Shown: piece by piece, positions 1 to 12,283 of the stretch
How positions within the stretch are numbered: the stretch's first letter is position 1
Layout of the letters: the number at the start of each line of letters is the position of its first letter
NCBI GenBank assembly: GCA_002917075.1
Contig: NTMA01000071.1
Coordinates: forward strand, 124,001 to 188,000
From: Hawksworthiomyces lignivorus
Lineage: Eukaryota; Ascomycota; Sordariomycetes; Ophiostomatales; Ophiostomataceae
DNA length: 64,000 nucleotides
Direction: 5' to 3'
The notes under the pieces: generated by a model
The model's database searches: none
What the model was told of the DNA's origin: nothing
The model's input: the letters and a program-made list of their open reading frames with translations, nothing else
Position numbers and translations under genes: made by a program

Positions 1-589
1 AAGGATCTAGAAAGCAAATGGAATAGTCGCCCGTTCACCCGATCTACATTTCGCACCAGTAGTGTGTTAGTGAAGTCGTGCTTCGTCCATCCCTTTGCTT
101 CCCCGCGTTTCTTGGATCGGATCCGCAACTTTCCCCAATGTCTCAAAACGAAGGATGCCTCGGTTTGGCATCGTCATGTTTCTTTTTTCTTCTCTTCACC
201 AATGATACTGTCGATAGGAACCGCAAATATTAAATTCGCAATCCTAGGACGCCCAGCCTTCTGCACCCCCCGCGGAACCGACGAAACAGCTGATCCCCCC
301 GCGTTTGTTCTCCACAGTTTCTAGGTAACGCCGATAAACGAGGTCTCTCATGATTGTGCGTATGTTGTAGCACTGGCATTGGCGTGACAGTCGGCGTGAG
401 TAATGACTTGGTCACAGAAGAATTGACCCGGAGAGGGGAACAACGTTACTGTGGCGCTGGTTTTCCTATATATGAGAGAGCGTCCCAGTGACGTTGTTTT
501 CTTCCGTCCACGATGTCTTGTATCATACATCTTGAATTTCTCTAGCCTGTCATTCCTCTTCTCGCAACATCACACCACTGTTGTCGACC
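1..589. other. Left-edge non-coding stretch and ADH upstream region
   Basis: I see no convincing gene. Short open frames here lack family motifs and overlap on both strands. The last part is presumably the promoter and leader of the alcohol dehydrogenase; it contains a TATA-like run and CT-rich DNA directly before the start codon. Confidence 0.6.
467..473 (+). promoter_or_regulatory. TATA-like element upstream of alcohol dehydrogenase
   Basis: The run tatatat lies about 117 nt upstream of the ATG at 590 and is followed by CT-rich sequence, a spacing common for fungal core promoters. This is position-based inference only. Confidence 0.35.
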
Positions 590-1766
590 ATGGCCACAGC
601 CACCATCACGATCCCTGCGCAGCAGCGCGCTGCCGTCAAGGAAGGCACTGGCCACGCTTCGCGGGCGCCCGTCAAGACCGTCGCCGTGCCGACGCCGGGC
701 CCCGGCGAGATCCTCGTCCAGATCACCTGGACCGGCCTGTGCGCCAGCGACAAGTCTCTGCTGCACGATGAGTGGGGCTCGCTGGGCGTGGCCATGCAGG
801 ACAAGGCGCACGGCATCGCGGGCCACGAGGGCGTGGGCCGCGTGGTGGCGCTGGGCGCCGGTGTGGCGGAAACGGGCGCGTGGAAGCTGGGCGACCGCGC
901 CGGCATCAAGTGGATCACAGACGTCTGCGGCACCTGCCATTACTGCAAGCAGGTGTACCAGGGCGGCGAGGTGCTGTGCCTGCACCAGACCAACTCGGGC
1001 TTCAGCACCGCCGGCACCTTCCAGGAGTACTGCGTGACCGCCGCGCGCTACGCCACGCACATCCCCGACGGCGTCGCCGACGAGGAGGCCGGGCCCATCA
1101 TGTGCGGCGGCGTCACCGCCTACAACGCCTGCAAGCGCACCAAGGCGCGGCCCGGCCAGTGGGTCGTCGTGCTCGGCGCCGGCGGCGGCCTCGGCCACCT
1201 GGGTGTCCAGTACGCCAAGGCCCTCGGCCTGCGCGTCATCGCCGTCGACGGCGGCGCCGCCAAGCGCGAGCTCTGCCTGCGCCTCGGCGCCGAGCACTAC
1301 CTCGACTTTGCTGAGACTCCAGACATGGCTGCCGCTGTCACAGGACTCACCAACGGCCTCGGCGCTCATGCCGTCATCGTCTTCGCCGCTGTCGCTGCCG
1401 GCTATGCCGTCGCTCCCTCTTTACTACGCAGCGGCGGTACCGTCGTCGCCATCGGTCTGCCGGGCGACCCAACCGTGCTAGCCGGCGCTCCACCCCTCAT
1501 GCTGGCCCTCAAGGTATGGACAATGTCTCTCATCTTTTTTTTTTTTTGTTTGGGTGATAAACAGCTGACACCCCTCACAGCAATTGAGCATTGTCGGCAG
1601 CGTTGTAGGCACACTACAAGACGTTGATGAGGCCCTCGATTTCACAGCACGTGGTCTCGTGCACCCGATCCTAACCAAAGGCACGCTAGACGATGTCGAC
1701 AAGTTTATTGAGGCAATGTCTACAGGAAAGCTTCCTGGGAGGGCCGTGCTGAAGATTTCTGATTAA
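590..1766 (+). CDS. Zinc-dependent alcohol dehydrogenase (medium-chain, yeast ADH type)
   Basis: NAD(P)-dependent interconversion of small alcohols and aldehydes, probably cytosolic; these roles come from the family. Exons 590-1513 and 1581-1766 join across a 67-nt intron with a T-rich tract, giving 369 aa. Visible features are catalytic-zinc ligands Cys51, His79-Glu80 (GHEGVGRVV) and Cys172; a structural-zinc cluster at Cys113, Cys116, Cys119 and Cys130; and a Rossmann glycine motif, VVLGAGGGLGHLG, at about 194-205. The ATG at 590 is the first in frame, has a good context (gaccATGg), and begins a protein that aligns from its first residues with the usual N-terminus. Oddity: the last structural cysteine follows ten residues after the third rather than the usual seven. 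The gene is convergent with the GTPase gene, with 146 nt between stop codons. The family call is secure; the exact substrate is unknown. Confidence 0.93.
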
Positions 1767-1912
1767 TTTCATATAAATAACATGAGATTCAAACAATACA
1801 AACATAATACACAAACTAATTATATGATAAAAATACGCAAGTACAATACATTGGTCCCAGAGTAATGTCGTATGGAAATAGCACCCGGTACAAATGACTG
1901 GCTGATATAGGC

Positions 1913-4900
1913 TTAAGCAAACGCTTCTTGGATCCTCTGAATAACTGCTTTTGCATTTTCAACTTCCGAATCCACCCTGTGTCGGAACTCGGGGTCCTGT
2001 TCGCTCTCTGTGATCACGTTCTCGTTCCTGAGTATTTCGAGAGTGGAGTGAATATCTAAGAGATGATTATGGATGGTATCCTCTAAGCCTTGCTGGAAAG
2101 TATCCACGATCACGTAGAACATCCTCCTGAAGTCTCGCATCATCTGTGGAAACAGATCTCGGCGGCGTAAGGTCTCATTCATAATCGCCTTTCGTCTCTT
2201 ATCCGAGCCCGTTCCTGCACCGAGCAATCGAAATCGTTAGCTATAAAGAAAGTATTAAAGTCAAGGAAGAAGCAACTCACCGCATTCGTGGCTACAAGAT
2301 TCATACGATTCGTCCAGAGCTTTCCTAATGAGAGAAATGCTAAGTCCAGAAAAGACCTCCGTTCTAAGAGTACTATAACGGAAAAATAAGTTAGACCTGA
2401 ATAGACTGCTGAAATAGCCGCTGCTTTAAACAGAGTAACTTACTTAGTTTCGCGATCAAGCTTGCTCCGGATTTCTTCAATATCCGAAACGAGCACATTC
2501 TTGCGATATACGAGCGTCCGGCGAAGCGTCCTAGTTGCACTACGTATGGTCGCCGATTCTATATGCCATTCAAATCCAAAATTAACAGCTAAATACCAAG
2601 CAAATCTCCTTTGCACTCCCCTTTGAACCGGATCATTCATTCAGAGTGCGTTTCTACTAGCTCCCAGACACTCACTAAGATTCCCGATTGCCGTAGATAG
2701 ACAATCCTTTATCAGGGATTGGATTTCGTCAATTCTGTCACTGAGAATTGATAATAAGTCGTCCCAAGGATCATCTAGATCTTCGACCATTTGCGCAATA
2801 GCTTCTTCATTCCAATTATGTGACCCGGCTTTTGGCGTACAATAGTCACCGTAATTGCGACAAAATGCAGAATATGATGCTAGAAAATGTTAGACTAAGC
2901 AGGAATGTTATTGGTAAGAGCGCCTACCATGATGCCACTGTCATAATGTCAGCTGCTGCCGTATGCCGGAAAAATAGATCAGCCATGAAGGACTCGAGCC
3001 GAGTATTAAGAATTAAAACTTACTGTGCTCCATTTGTTTCCTGCATTACGGGCTTGCTGGGCCCACTCGCGAGGACGCTTGACTTTTGACACGTTAGAGA
3101 CGAAAGAGTCGCATCAACATGCTCCAGGAAGGCGATTTGGATGGTTATCAGAATCGGCGCATACTATTGTATATTTGCTCGCCAAAATCCTCTTTCATGA
3201 GATCCGGTGTGTCTTCAACTAGAGAGCTAGGCCCCTGCAGTGCCTGGAGCACCGTTAACGTCTATAGGCCAACTACGAAGGGAAAGAGTGGGCATACCAT
3301 TTTCATTCGATCCTCAACAGTATCTAGAGCTTGCCGAAGCGCCATCTTTTGTTCAGCATCTCTACTTGCGGCGCCAGACTCAACCCAAAGCGCTGCATCG
3401 CCAAGGATTACTGGAATATCATCTTGGATATACTTAGTGATGACTCGAAGCTGATTGTCTGCCACCAAAGATAGACAGTGTTTGCGAAGAGCAAGAATGC
3501 CGCTCAAGCGAAGCATGGGGAGAGCTGCATCCCTCGGTAGCCACCGGAAATTCCAGTAGTCTTTGCTGCTGACACAAAACGGCGTTGATCGAATTTCTGG
3601 AAATCTAGCTGCGTAAGAGGCCTTCAACTCTTTAATGACGTTGTCATTGCGGTTTTTGACTAAGAGCACTTGGAGTCTGGTAAAGTTAGCACCAGTGCAC
3701 TGGCTCCCTGTTGGAGTCTAAAATGCCTTACTCAGTCTCGTCATGTTTAATTTGTCTCCTATAATATCAACTGGATCAGCATCGGGTCACAATACTATGT
3801 AGTTGCAGAGGTCACCCACTCAAGGCTGCGGATCTGCTGAGAGAGTTCAATACTGAGTTGCCTCTCTTCGTCATTCAACTCATCCACGGGGATATCGAGC
3901 CATTCGCTATTCTGGCTTTCAAGGTGGCTTTTCTTGCCCTTGTTGTCATTCAGATCTTTCCTTAGTTTTTGTACCCGCTGCTTTATTTCCCCACGCAACT
4001 CCCTTTCAGCTTCCGAGGGCTTGATATTCTAGGCAAATTATCAGTTACTGAGAATCCCTCAGAAGTCACAGTAGTCATACTTACGTCTGATTTAGTACAC
4101 ACGATGCCCACACTAGACAGCCGAGCCCGCTTAGCAAGCTCAAATACATTTGTGACTCTAGCATCAGTCATGGCACGGTTAATGTCACAAACAGCGAATA
4201 TCTCATCGCAGTCCAACAAGTAGCGAGTTGCGATTGCTTCTCGAGCAGAATTGAGATCACCAAGTCCTTCATGGGATCCCGTCAGGAGACTGATTATAAC
4301 TGGATGGTTATAACTTATGGGAAGCCGACGTACCAGGGAGATCAGCAAGAACCAGACCTTTGCCAAGAATTGAGGCCTTCAAGAAAACTCTGACCAGGTT
4401 AGCAGATGCTTTGCAGCACATATAAAGCAAACAGGTACACTTAGAGGTGTTCGACATACTTTATCTTTCGAATGTACGGCCAGAGTGTTGAGCTCTGTTC
4501 CGAAACCATTTCGGATGTGAGCTCTCCCAAGCGGTTAGAACAAGTCTGTCGATCTGCGCAGATCACTGGGTCATCAAACATTTCGAGTTCTGGTTCCTTG
4601 TTTGCTATCCAGGAATGCAAGACCTCTTGGACATCGTCTTCTGGGTCGGTTACTAGGAAATCAGTGTCGTCTAGCTGGCCGCGAAACATGGCTTGGAAAG
4701 TGTCAAGTGCATTCTTCGCCTTTTTCTGGGCGTCCTCTATTTCAGCGTCTGTTTCCATATCTTGAGAATTCAGATGATAATGGCGGTAATTTTTTAAAAG
4801 ATCAGTGACCTGCTTGTTGAGATCATCTCTGCTGAACACCTCTACATGAATAGTGAAGTCATCCCCGTCTGACTTGTAATGGTATTCTGTGGCAACGCAT

Positions 4901-5814
4901 GTACACGCTGCTCCACTACCGCTCTATAATAGAATGAGTAAGTGATCAAGTACGGTAATCAAATGTAGCAGAATTTAGCTTACCGATCTAGCGAGATCTT
5001 CACAATCCAATAACGCGTTTAATAGGCTGCTTTTCCCTGAAGGGCATGCTTTAGCTAGGTGTATTTGGCTGTGGGTAAGGATTTCACAGCTTCACATACC
5101 GACACCCGAGTCACCAACAAATCCCACAGTATGGTTTGACGGGCACTGGAAATTAGCCAAACGCTGAGCCTGTTTGCGGAGCCGATAGATTGTGGAAGCG
5201 GGGGTAAGATGCAATTCGCCGCTGCCAAGTACTGCTGCCAGCTGAGACATGGAAGCTTTGCCGCTGTTGAATCCTTGCTGTACAGCCGGGTGGTACCGCC
5301 GGTGCTCAGGAAGCTCTTCATCTTCGCCATTGTAGGGTGGCTGGGGCGCAGAAGAGCTCTGTCGTGACCTTCGTCTGCCGGGCGAGCGCGGAGACTGGCT
5401 TAGCAAATTCGGCGTGCTTGGTCGTGGTACAGAATCTGAACTGCCGTTCAGATTTTGAAGAGATTCCATGACGTCGGTCATGCCAAAGCTTGGCCTTGAA
5501 GGCATACCACGCTCAGCATCAACAGACCCTTGCTGCGGAGTTAAAGATGGTGGCAGCGGTGGTGGTGATACCGTCACAGAAGGCGTACGAGCGTGGCCGG
5601 TAGCAGTGCTAAGAGATCTCTCTGAAGGCAAAACTGGAGAGCCTATTTCGACAGAAGGAATAGCAACGTCCCGGTGGCTTGGAGCGGTGGGTTCAGTGGA
5701 TGCCTGACCAGAAGATGATACATAAATACGCTGTTAGTCAGATATTTGTGCAGAGAGATTGATCATAAATTATGCGGGCCAGTGGAAGACAGTTGCACAT
5801 ACAGTTCTCGTCAT
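1913..5814 (-). CDS. Dynamin-like large GTPase (nuclear GTPase SLIP-GC-like), 16 exons
   Basis: Deduced 958-aa P-loop GTPase of the dynamin-like/SLIP-GC type common in filamentous fungi; its cellular role there is not established. Exons: 5814-5803, 5703-5100, 5036-4984, 4923-4460, 4389-4334, 4266-4085, 4028-3820, 3758-3732, 3676-3298, 3243-3165, 3082-3024, 2937-2928, 2879-2676, 2588-2444, 2372-2281, 2214-1913. All junctions keep frame. Residues 1-180 are Ser/Pro-rich and look disordered. G1 is GFVGDSGVGKSSLLNALL near 197-214 and is split by an intron; G3 is DLPG near 393; G4 is TKSD at 454-457. A charged, probably coiled segment follows (about 500-550). The late motif AFCRNYGDYCTPKAGSHNW is characteristic of this fungal family. 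One exon is only 10 nt. The acceptor of exon 14 is the least certain (2588, alternatively 2562). The first exon encodes only four residues. Confidence 0.85.
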
Positions 5815-7898
5815 CTTGTGACAGCTATGTGGATGGTAAATGATGGCAATGATAATGAATTTGATCTGCAAAGCGATTCCAGTGAAAAATAAAGGCAATT
5901 AATCAATTGAAACAAGAAGATCTTGGTCTGCCAAGAGTTAAACAAGAGTGAATTGTCCACAACCAAAGAAGAGGTAAAGGAGGAAGAAACAAAAGAGAAC
6001 TTGCAGCGGGTGGAAGCGGGGTATGATTGTTATTTATGCATAGCAGATGAGTGTCTTTCTTCAGTTCAGAGAGTCTACCATTTCATTTACGGTTATCGCT
6101 GCCTGGGAAAACCGCCCCCAACTTTATCTCGGCATGTCGTCGCCTTTTACGAGTACGAGCAACCTGTAAAAGGGAAAGAGTTGCGTTCCAACGGTCTCAT
6201 ATACGGCCTTGGGTTTATCTAAATACGGCTAAGCATCTGCTAGACATACCTGCAAGATTTCTGTTAGGATCCTCCTTGAAACAAGATGCGGCCCATGGCC
6301 AGTTTATTTAGAGAAAGCGGTGATTTGCAAGGCAGTATTACTAGGTAGGCAGCTGTCAAGAAACAAAAACCAACAAGCATACCCGGTCTGAGCAGCATTC
6401 AAACCTCCCCTAATGTCACTTGGCCGTTTTCAGACCCCGACCCCTTGCCCTCGACCTCTGTCTTACCCTCTTACCCAGATATTTAACAATTCCCCAGTTG
6501 GGTAAGGCTAGAATTAGCGGTCGTCCGCAGCCAATGGCGTGACCGTCTCCACACAGACTCTACATTTCACCCACAGCAAAACGCGATTTTAGTAGCCTCC
6601 GACCAACATTCGGCGCTTAACTTCACAGGGGCTGAAACTATGGAGTAACGGAATGTCGACTGACACAACACACTAAGGTCCAGATATGTACCTTTCGTAC
6701 TTGAGCGTTGATTTGAATAGATTTTTTTTAACGGTCTCGACAATTTTTTATTTAATTTTTTACAGGGCATCTAAGATGAAGAATCTATATTCTAGAGCAA
6801 TGAATATACTCATCCTCGCCGCAAACGATAGCATATGCCGTCGCAAGGTTTCCAATTTATAAAAGGATATTTGGAGAAGTGGTAAATTAGTTAGCAAATG
6901 CCTAGTGGCGAGCAGACAATCGATGGGTGGGGTTGGCAAGGGGGTGAATCGTGCAGGAGAAATGCCCTTGGGTGTGGTTCAGAGGGCATAGCCACCTACT
7001 ATTCTAGGCACGTCAGTGGGTGTAAAAGGGGGTGCCGATTTTAGCGAATGGAACGTCGTGGCTGTAAAATCCCACGGGAGATCCCGTCCAGTTCAGCGGT
7101 TGTAAAGTCTATGTACCAACGCCTAGCTGACCTCCTCTCCTACTATTATGTACCAATTCCTAGACTGGATCTGTGCCGGTGTTCCGGCTGTAAGCCCAGT
7201 GGCGATTCTTTGTGAAGCCATTGACACCAATTGACTTCCTTCGTGTGACGCGTTTCGCGTCGACCGTCGCGCACCGCTCGTCTCTGACAGCATCTAGATG
7301 ACCTCGCTCTTGTTTATCGTCTATGCTATCCCAAAGACGTTCAACTTCGCCACCAGCAGCCTTGCCATTGCTACCATATAATGCCCATGCCCCCTTTTTT
7401 TTTGTTTTCGTCATCTCAATTTCTGACATGCATATGACTTAACCATGTCTGGCTCGCTGCCTACTCCTCATCCGTAAATCCTCTTAAAATACCTACCTTG
7501 TGCTTGACAATTCGTTTTTGTCTTGCTATGTTGTTACTCGCCAGCGCTCTTGTACATTTTATTTTTCTTCCGTCTCTCAAATTTGGCCTTGTTGTCACTT
7601 CCAAGGTAAAATTGTTTATTTCTCGCGCCCCCTGACGCGATTTTGGTTATCCAGTCTTTCTTAACAACAAACTTCTAGGAGATGGCATTAACACGAAAGG
7701 CCAATGCAAAAGCTGTGCAGAGCAAACTGAAGGTCCCAGTTATGCTAGAGAACTCTTGAAATTTATGAAACGCCCAAGTCTTTTGCGCAAGTGTCAAGTT
7801 TCAATAAATGGATCATGGTATTAAACTCTGCTGTGCAGGGAAGTCGCTGTTTTTGAGCAGAACAAGGAAACCCAACATTTCATGGCTTGCTGGAAGTG

Positions 7899-7934
<36 letters not shown>
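7899..7934 (+). repeat. 36-nt uninterrupted A tract
   Basis: Thirty-six consecutive adenines, about 95 nt downstream of an aataaa hexamer near 7803. It could be a simple-sequence expansion or the 3' tail of an old retroposed copy. I did not find a clear flanking target duplication. Confidence 0.9.
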
Positions 7935-7935
<1 letters not shown>

Positions 7936-10294
7936 GTATAACTTTCACATAGCATTTTTGATTTTATTCCCCAACATCACCACACACTAGTTACCCTGTC
8001 ATTGAGCCAATTGTACTAAGAAACATCCTCAGTCGTGTTCTCAGGCATGTCCTTAGCAATGTGCGCCAGTAATCGCCAAAATATCTAACAATCTATGTCC
8101 ACTGCTCTTGCCATAAGGCACTACGTAGCTGAAGCCACATCCTCAATAATAATCGTGACCTCCTATTTTCGGAGAGTCTGACATTGAGACGACAGGTCCA
8201 CGTCATCACATCAGACTCAGACTTGCCTCTCAATAAGAAGGATACCTTAAACAGCATCTCATCATGCATTGATTTAATGGAAGCCGGAGAGAACATGGTC
8301 AAGCCTGCAAGGCGTCTTCTAATACCATCTCTATTGTACCATCGGCACATAGTCTTACGGCAGCTAGTTATTAAGAACTTCACAGTCAGTTCAAGCTCAA
8401 CGGCATTGTCAAGTACTTATCGACTGAAAATGTTGCCCAACATAACAAAAAGGCAGTCATGTCAGTTGCTGAGCTACATCTCATTTTAACACTGTTTGTG
8501 TTAAAACTTTTAAGTTGACAAGCTTAGCAGCTATAGAGGGTGGTTGTTGAATTATAGACATTTCTATCACTTTAAATTTACCAAGTTGTCTAAGAATCAC
8601 TAGCCTCCCCATGCGTCTGAACTTGGCTGCTGTACAACAGCTGCTCAGTATAATTGTTTTTCCTTCTTTTGAGGCGGATAGAGGGAGCTTGACTATTATT
8701 GCGGAACACGAATTGGTCATGGTTGTGTATCCACGGCTAGTTGCAATTTCTAAGCAATAAGATTTCATTAATATGATCAGTATAATAAATATATGTCGAA
8801 CCAATATTCTCCGGTTGTTGTTTTATGCTTCCTTAAAATCTCACAAGCGGGAGATTTTGATTATAACAGGCGAGTTGATCTCAAAGTTAATGGCAAGAGT
8901 GACTACTTTGTCAAGAGATCAAAAACTAAATAAGATTGCCTCATAGAATACCCAGCATACATACTTCGCGCAACTTCGACCATCGGCTTTCAGGCCATAC
9001 TTCTTAATTACATCATAGCATTCAAAATACCTCTGCGTGTTGAAACTCTCTCTTCTTTAATGGGCTTCTCGTGTGAGCGCTATTTCGCCATATCAAGGAG
9101 GTAGGAACCTTATGGAATTTATGTTATAAGATCACGGAGCCTCGTTCATGGATAAGGTATTAATTCCTAGATCCTTCATGGAATGGAAGCAGGAGTCCCT
9201 TATTTAAATCATCAGATTACAATTTGCCACTATGATGTATCCTGTTCTAGAGTACAGAAAAGAGCGGAATATGGCTTTCGCGTTTGAAGTTGATTTAAAT
9301 CCAAACCTGCAAACTAAGTATTACACAGATAAAAGAAAGAGCAACTTATTCGCCATCTCATCCAATTAAATCAGTCATGAAAGACATATGAAGAATAAAT
9401 TTCAAGACTACCGCTCGTTGTTCAAGAGCTGCGTAATCTTTACTTATCCACTGAATTGATTCACGTGGAGAGGCAGCCGAGAGGTTGGAACCTAAAGCTG
9501 GGGCTAACCTGCACGGGTCAAAAAGCAGCGAAAATACGAAGCTGCCAAGGCTTTAATGCCTTTTATAAATGCTATACTCGCAATAGTTATACACTAAAGC
9601 TTTCCCGGCTTTACCAGGTTTAGTAATGTACATAGCCGACGCTACAACATTTTCTTGACGAAATACCACCCCTCCTCGCCTCGGAGCCTCCCTATCTCGA
9701 GGGAATAAGCGTCGTCGGCCATCGGCCACAGAACTTGTTTCCGCGCAGTGCTCAGTTCTTATCTGTGGAGGAATGGTCTACTTTCACGGCCGTGTACGGA
9801 CGCAAGAACCATCTGACGGACAACCGCCACGGTAAACCAGTTGATGTTCTAGCAGTGCCAAGACCATGAAGTCATAAGTAATTGTGCGTGGTACTAGAGC
9901 ACAAAATCGCTAAATCCGGCCGATCGCCTACGCAGTATGCATTTACAAATATATATTCATGTCTCAGCAACGATAAGGCATGTTTCTCCAATAGTTATCG
10001 CTGATAGGCGGCAGCTTCGGACTCTTAACCATCCTGCACTACACACTTCCTATCTGTTAGTTTACAACCTGCCACTAACAACGAAAGAGCTCTGTAGTTG
10101 TTAGTTGCTTCTAAATGTTGTCTAATGCCATTGCCAAGCACGTAGACCCAAGATGCCGGTTGATGCAATTCATAATCATGCAGCTTGCTGGAGCATTGAA
10201 AGCTTTTAAGCGAGTAATAACAAGAATTACCAATTCAAATTCGTATGATCACAGTGATAAGGTATTGACGACTATACGGAGATGCCGGGATGCA

Positions 10295-10300
10295 TATAAA
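10295..10300 (+). promoter_or_regulatory. TATA box candidate for asparaginase-like gene
   Basis: tataaa lies 105 nt upstream of the ATG at 10405 within a short AT-rich patch. The spacing suits a fungal core promoter; there is no transcript evidence. Confidence 0.45.
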
Positions 10301-10404
10301 TGTCACCCAACCTGGCGTTTCACCACAGATGTACCACAGATAGCAAACAACATCATAATCTCTGAATCTTGTCTTGCGTCAAATTAATACATTAAAAAGA
10401 CAAA

Positions 10405-11881
10405 ATGGCTTCCGCTTTGCTTAGACGGGTCACTGCGCTGCTATCTCTTGGTGCCTTAGCTGTGCCGGCTGCAGCCCAGTCGCCGGATGCGCCCCTTGTT
10501 TGGATTTCTACCAACTCTTCTTTGCCCAAGGTCGTGTACGTACATGCGTTTGTGTTGCTCTTTGTTAATTTCATTCTAATAAGGTCTCTAGCATTTACAA
10601 CACTGGAGGCACAATTGTGTCGGCGTCGAATTACAGCCGTCTTGACAACATCAACTATGGCTCAGGCGTCGGACCTACCCCGCAGGACCTGATTGGCAAC
10701 ATTTCTGAAGTATTAAGTGTAGCCCAGCTGGCAGTGGTTAGATTTGATGCACCTGGTGGCAGCTCTGGCGTCAACTCGTCTTTGTATCTCAATATTAGCC
10801 AACATGCCAACCAAATGCTGTGCTCTCCCGATTCGGACATCGTTGGTGCTATCATGTTCCACGGCACAAACACCCTGGAGGAGACGGTAAGCTACCGAAT
10901 GAGAGAGATTCGGAGAGGGCGAAGAATTCTCGCTGACTGGTAATTAGGCATTCGGCGTAGACGTCACATTCAACTGCTCCAAGCCGTTCATCGCGACTGG
11001 TGCTATGCGGCCAGACACTTACATCTCTCCCGATGGTCGGTCCAACTTCTTCCAAGCCGTCGCAGCTGCTGTCTCGCCCGCTTCACGCAACCGCGGTGGT
11101 CTTATTGTCTTCAACGACCGGATCACCTCCATCTTCTACGCAACGAAGACGGATGCGAACACTCCCGACACCTTCAAAGCTCTGGAACAGGGTAACCTCG
11201 GTGCATTCTTGGGTGGACAGCCATACTACTACTATGAGCCGGCATATCCCGCGAACCGGCCTTACTTTGACGTTTCCAACACGACCATTCTGCCATCCGT
11301 GATCACCATTTATGGTCACCGTAAGCACCATGTCGTACCGTGACGTATCAAAAAAAAGGTGGAAGTTCACTGACTTTATTTATTTAGAGGGATTTGATTC
11401 GTCGTTGATGTACGCTGCTGTAGCCAATGGCGCCAAGTGAGTTACTCTTAGTAAAACAGCCCCCCCAGAAAGCGTCAAGATGCTAATGCTGGCTTTGTAG
11501 AGGTTTGGTTGTCCTAGGACCTGGCGCAGCGCAACTTCCTCCAAGCGCAAGCGACGCGGCCGCGGACCTCTTCACAAAGGGCATCCCGACGATTGCCGTG
11601 CCGCGCCCTGTCACCGGCTCTGGAATGCCCAAGCCTTACCCTAGTTCTGTGTATGTAATTCCTCAAGGGTTAGACGACCCAAACACGCCATTCATTCTTG
11701 CTAACACACAGTTAGTTTCTACGCTAGCTATATGCAAGCTGATCAGGCTCGCATTGTGCTCCAGCTGGCAATTAACGCCGGCTACAGCCTCGACCAGATC
11801 CGGGATCTTTTTGAGAAGCCTCTGAGAGATGCTATCTATGGTCCTCCTGCCAGCCAAAAATGGTATTACGGTGTGGCTTGA
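10405..11881 (+). CDS. Secreted L-asparaginase family protein with altered catalytic Asp
   Basis: Type II asparaginase fold (asparagine to aspartate plus ammonia), probably secreted. Exons 10405-10535, 10592-10886, 10948-11320, 11388-11436, 11501-11650 and 11716-11881 give 387 aa, a normal length. The N-terminus is a signal peptide (hydrophobic run ending VPAAAQ near residue 25). The first active-site block, IYNTGGTI, is at 45-52 (Thr48 or Thr51 would be the nucleophile region). The second block reads HGTNTLEET at 134-142: in active enzymes it is HGTDTLEET, so the catalytic Asp is Asn137 here. The conserved Lys of the TKT-AN block is present (Lys209). The C-terminal half (GLVVLGPGAA, GIPTIAVPRP) fits the small domain. 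Several N-glycosylation sequons support secretion. Family assignment is sure; enzymatic activity is doubtful because of Asn137. It converges on the next gene. Confidence 0.9.
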
Positions 11882-12283
11882 GAAGGCATTTAACAGCGAT
11901 TTCAGCTACTCCCAATATAATTTAAAAGATGCGTTGTGCGTCATTGCTGCTCCAGTACTATTTGACTAGACTAAAGAGCGTAGAGACCCGTCTTAAAACC
12001 CAAGAGCTTAGAATTGAGCACAGGAATAGTTATGAGAGCTTAATTCTACTTCTCAACATTACAAACTTGGCTAAGAATACATGTGAAACCAAGCTTCGCA
12101 TTGGCCGAGGCAACAATACACTGTTGAATTATATCCTACACAGCAGTGGCAAAGAGGAGTGCAGGTTGTAAATATGTCAATCTTTGCAAGTGATTCTTGT
12201 CAATTAGGAAAGCCGTCCAAGAAACAAGGGCAACATATGTTGTATAGATGTAGGCGTTACCACTATTAGCAAGGAACAGAACA
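11882..12283. other. Short convergent spacer
   Basis: About 400 nt between two facing stop codons. It must hold both 3' ends; I see no coding signal beyond short frames and no clear hairpin terminator, none being expected in a fungus. Confidence 0.5.

Larger units (their letters stand above)
5815..10404. other. Non-coding, AT-richer interval of 4.6 kb
   Basis: No gene supported on either strand. Open frames (for example 7160-7429 minus, 8184-8489 plus, 8481-8804 minus) are short, overlap each other and carry no family motif. The part next to 5814 is the GTPase promoter and the part next to 10405 the asparaginase promoter. A long A tract at 7899-7934 follows an AATAAA-type hexamer. I could not recognise terminal repeats or transposase or reverse-transcriptase motifs. 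Confidence 0.5.

Noticed and set aside
542..1369. 275-codon minus-strand frame over alcohol dehydrogenase
   Set aside because: Mirror of a GC-rich coding exon with no motif.
3262..3297. 36-nt intron in the GTPase gene ending at the tatag before 3261
   Set aside because: Too short for fungal splicing; a later acceptor (exon at 3243) keeps frame and gives a 54-nt intron.
7160..7429. 89-codon minus-strand open frame
   Set aside because: No recognisable domain; ends in a region of mixed frames; not supported as a gene.
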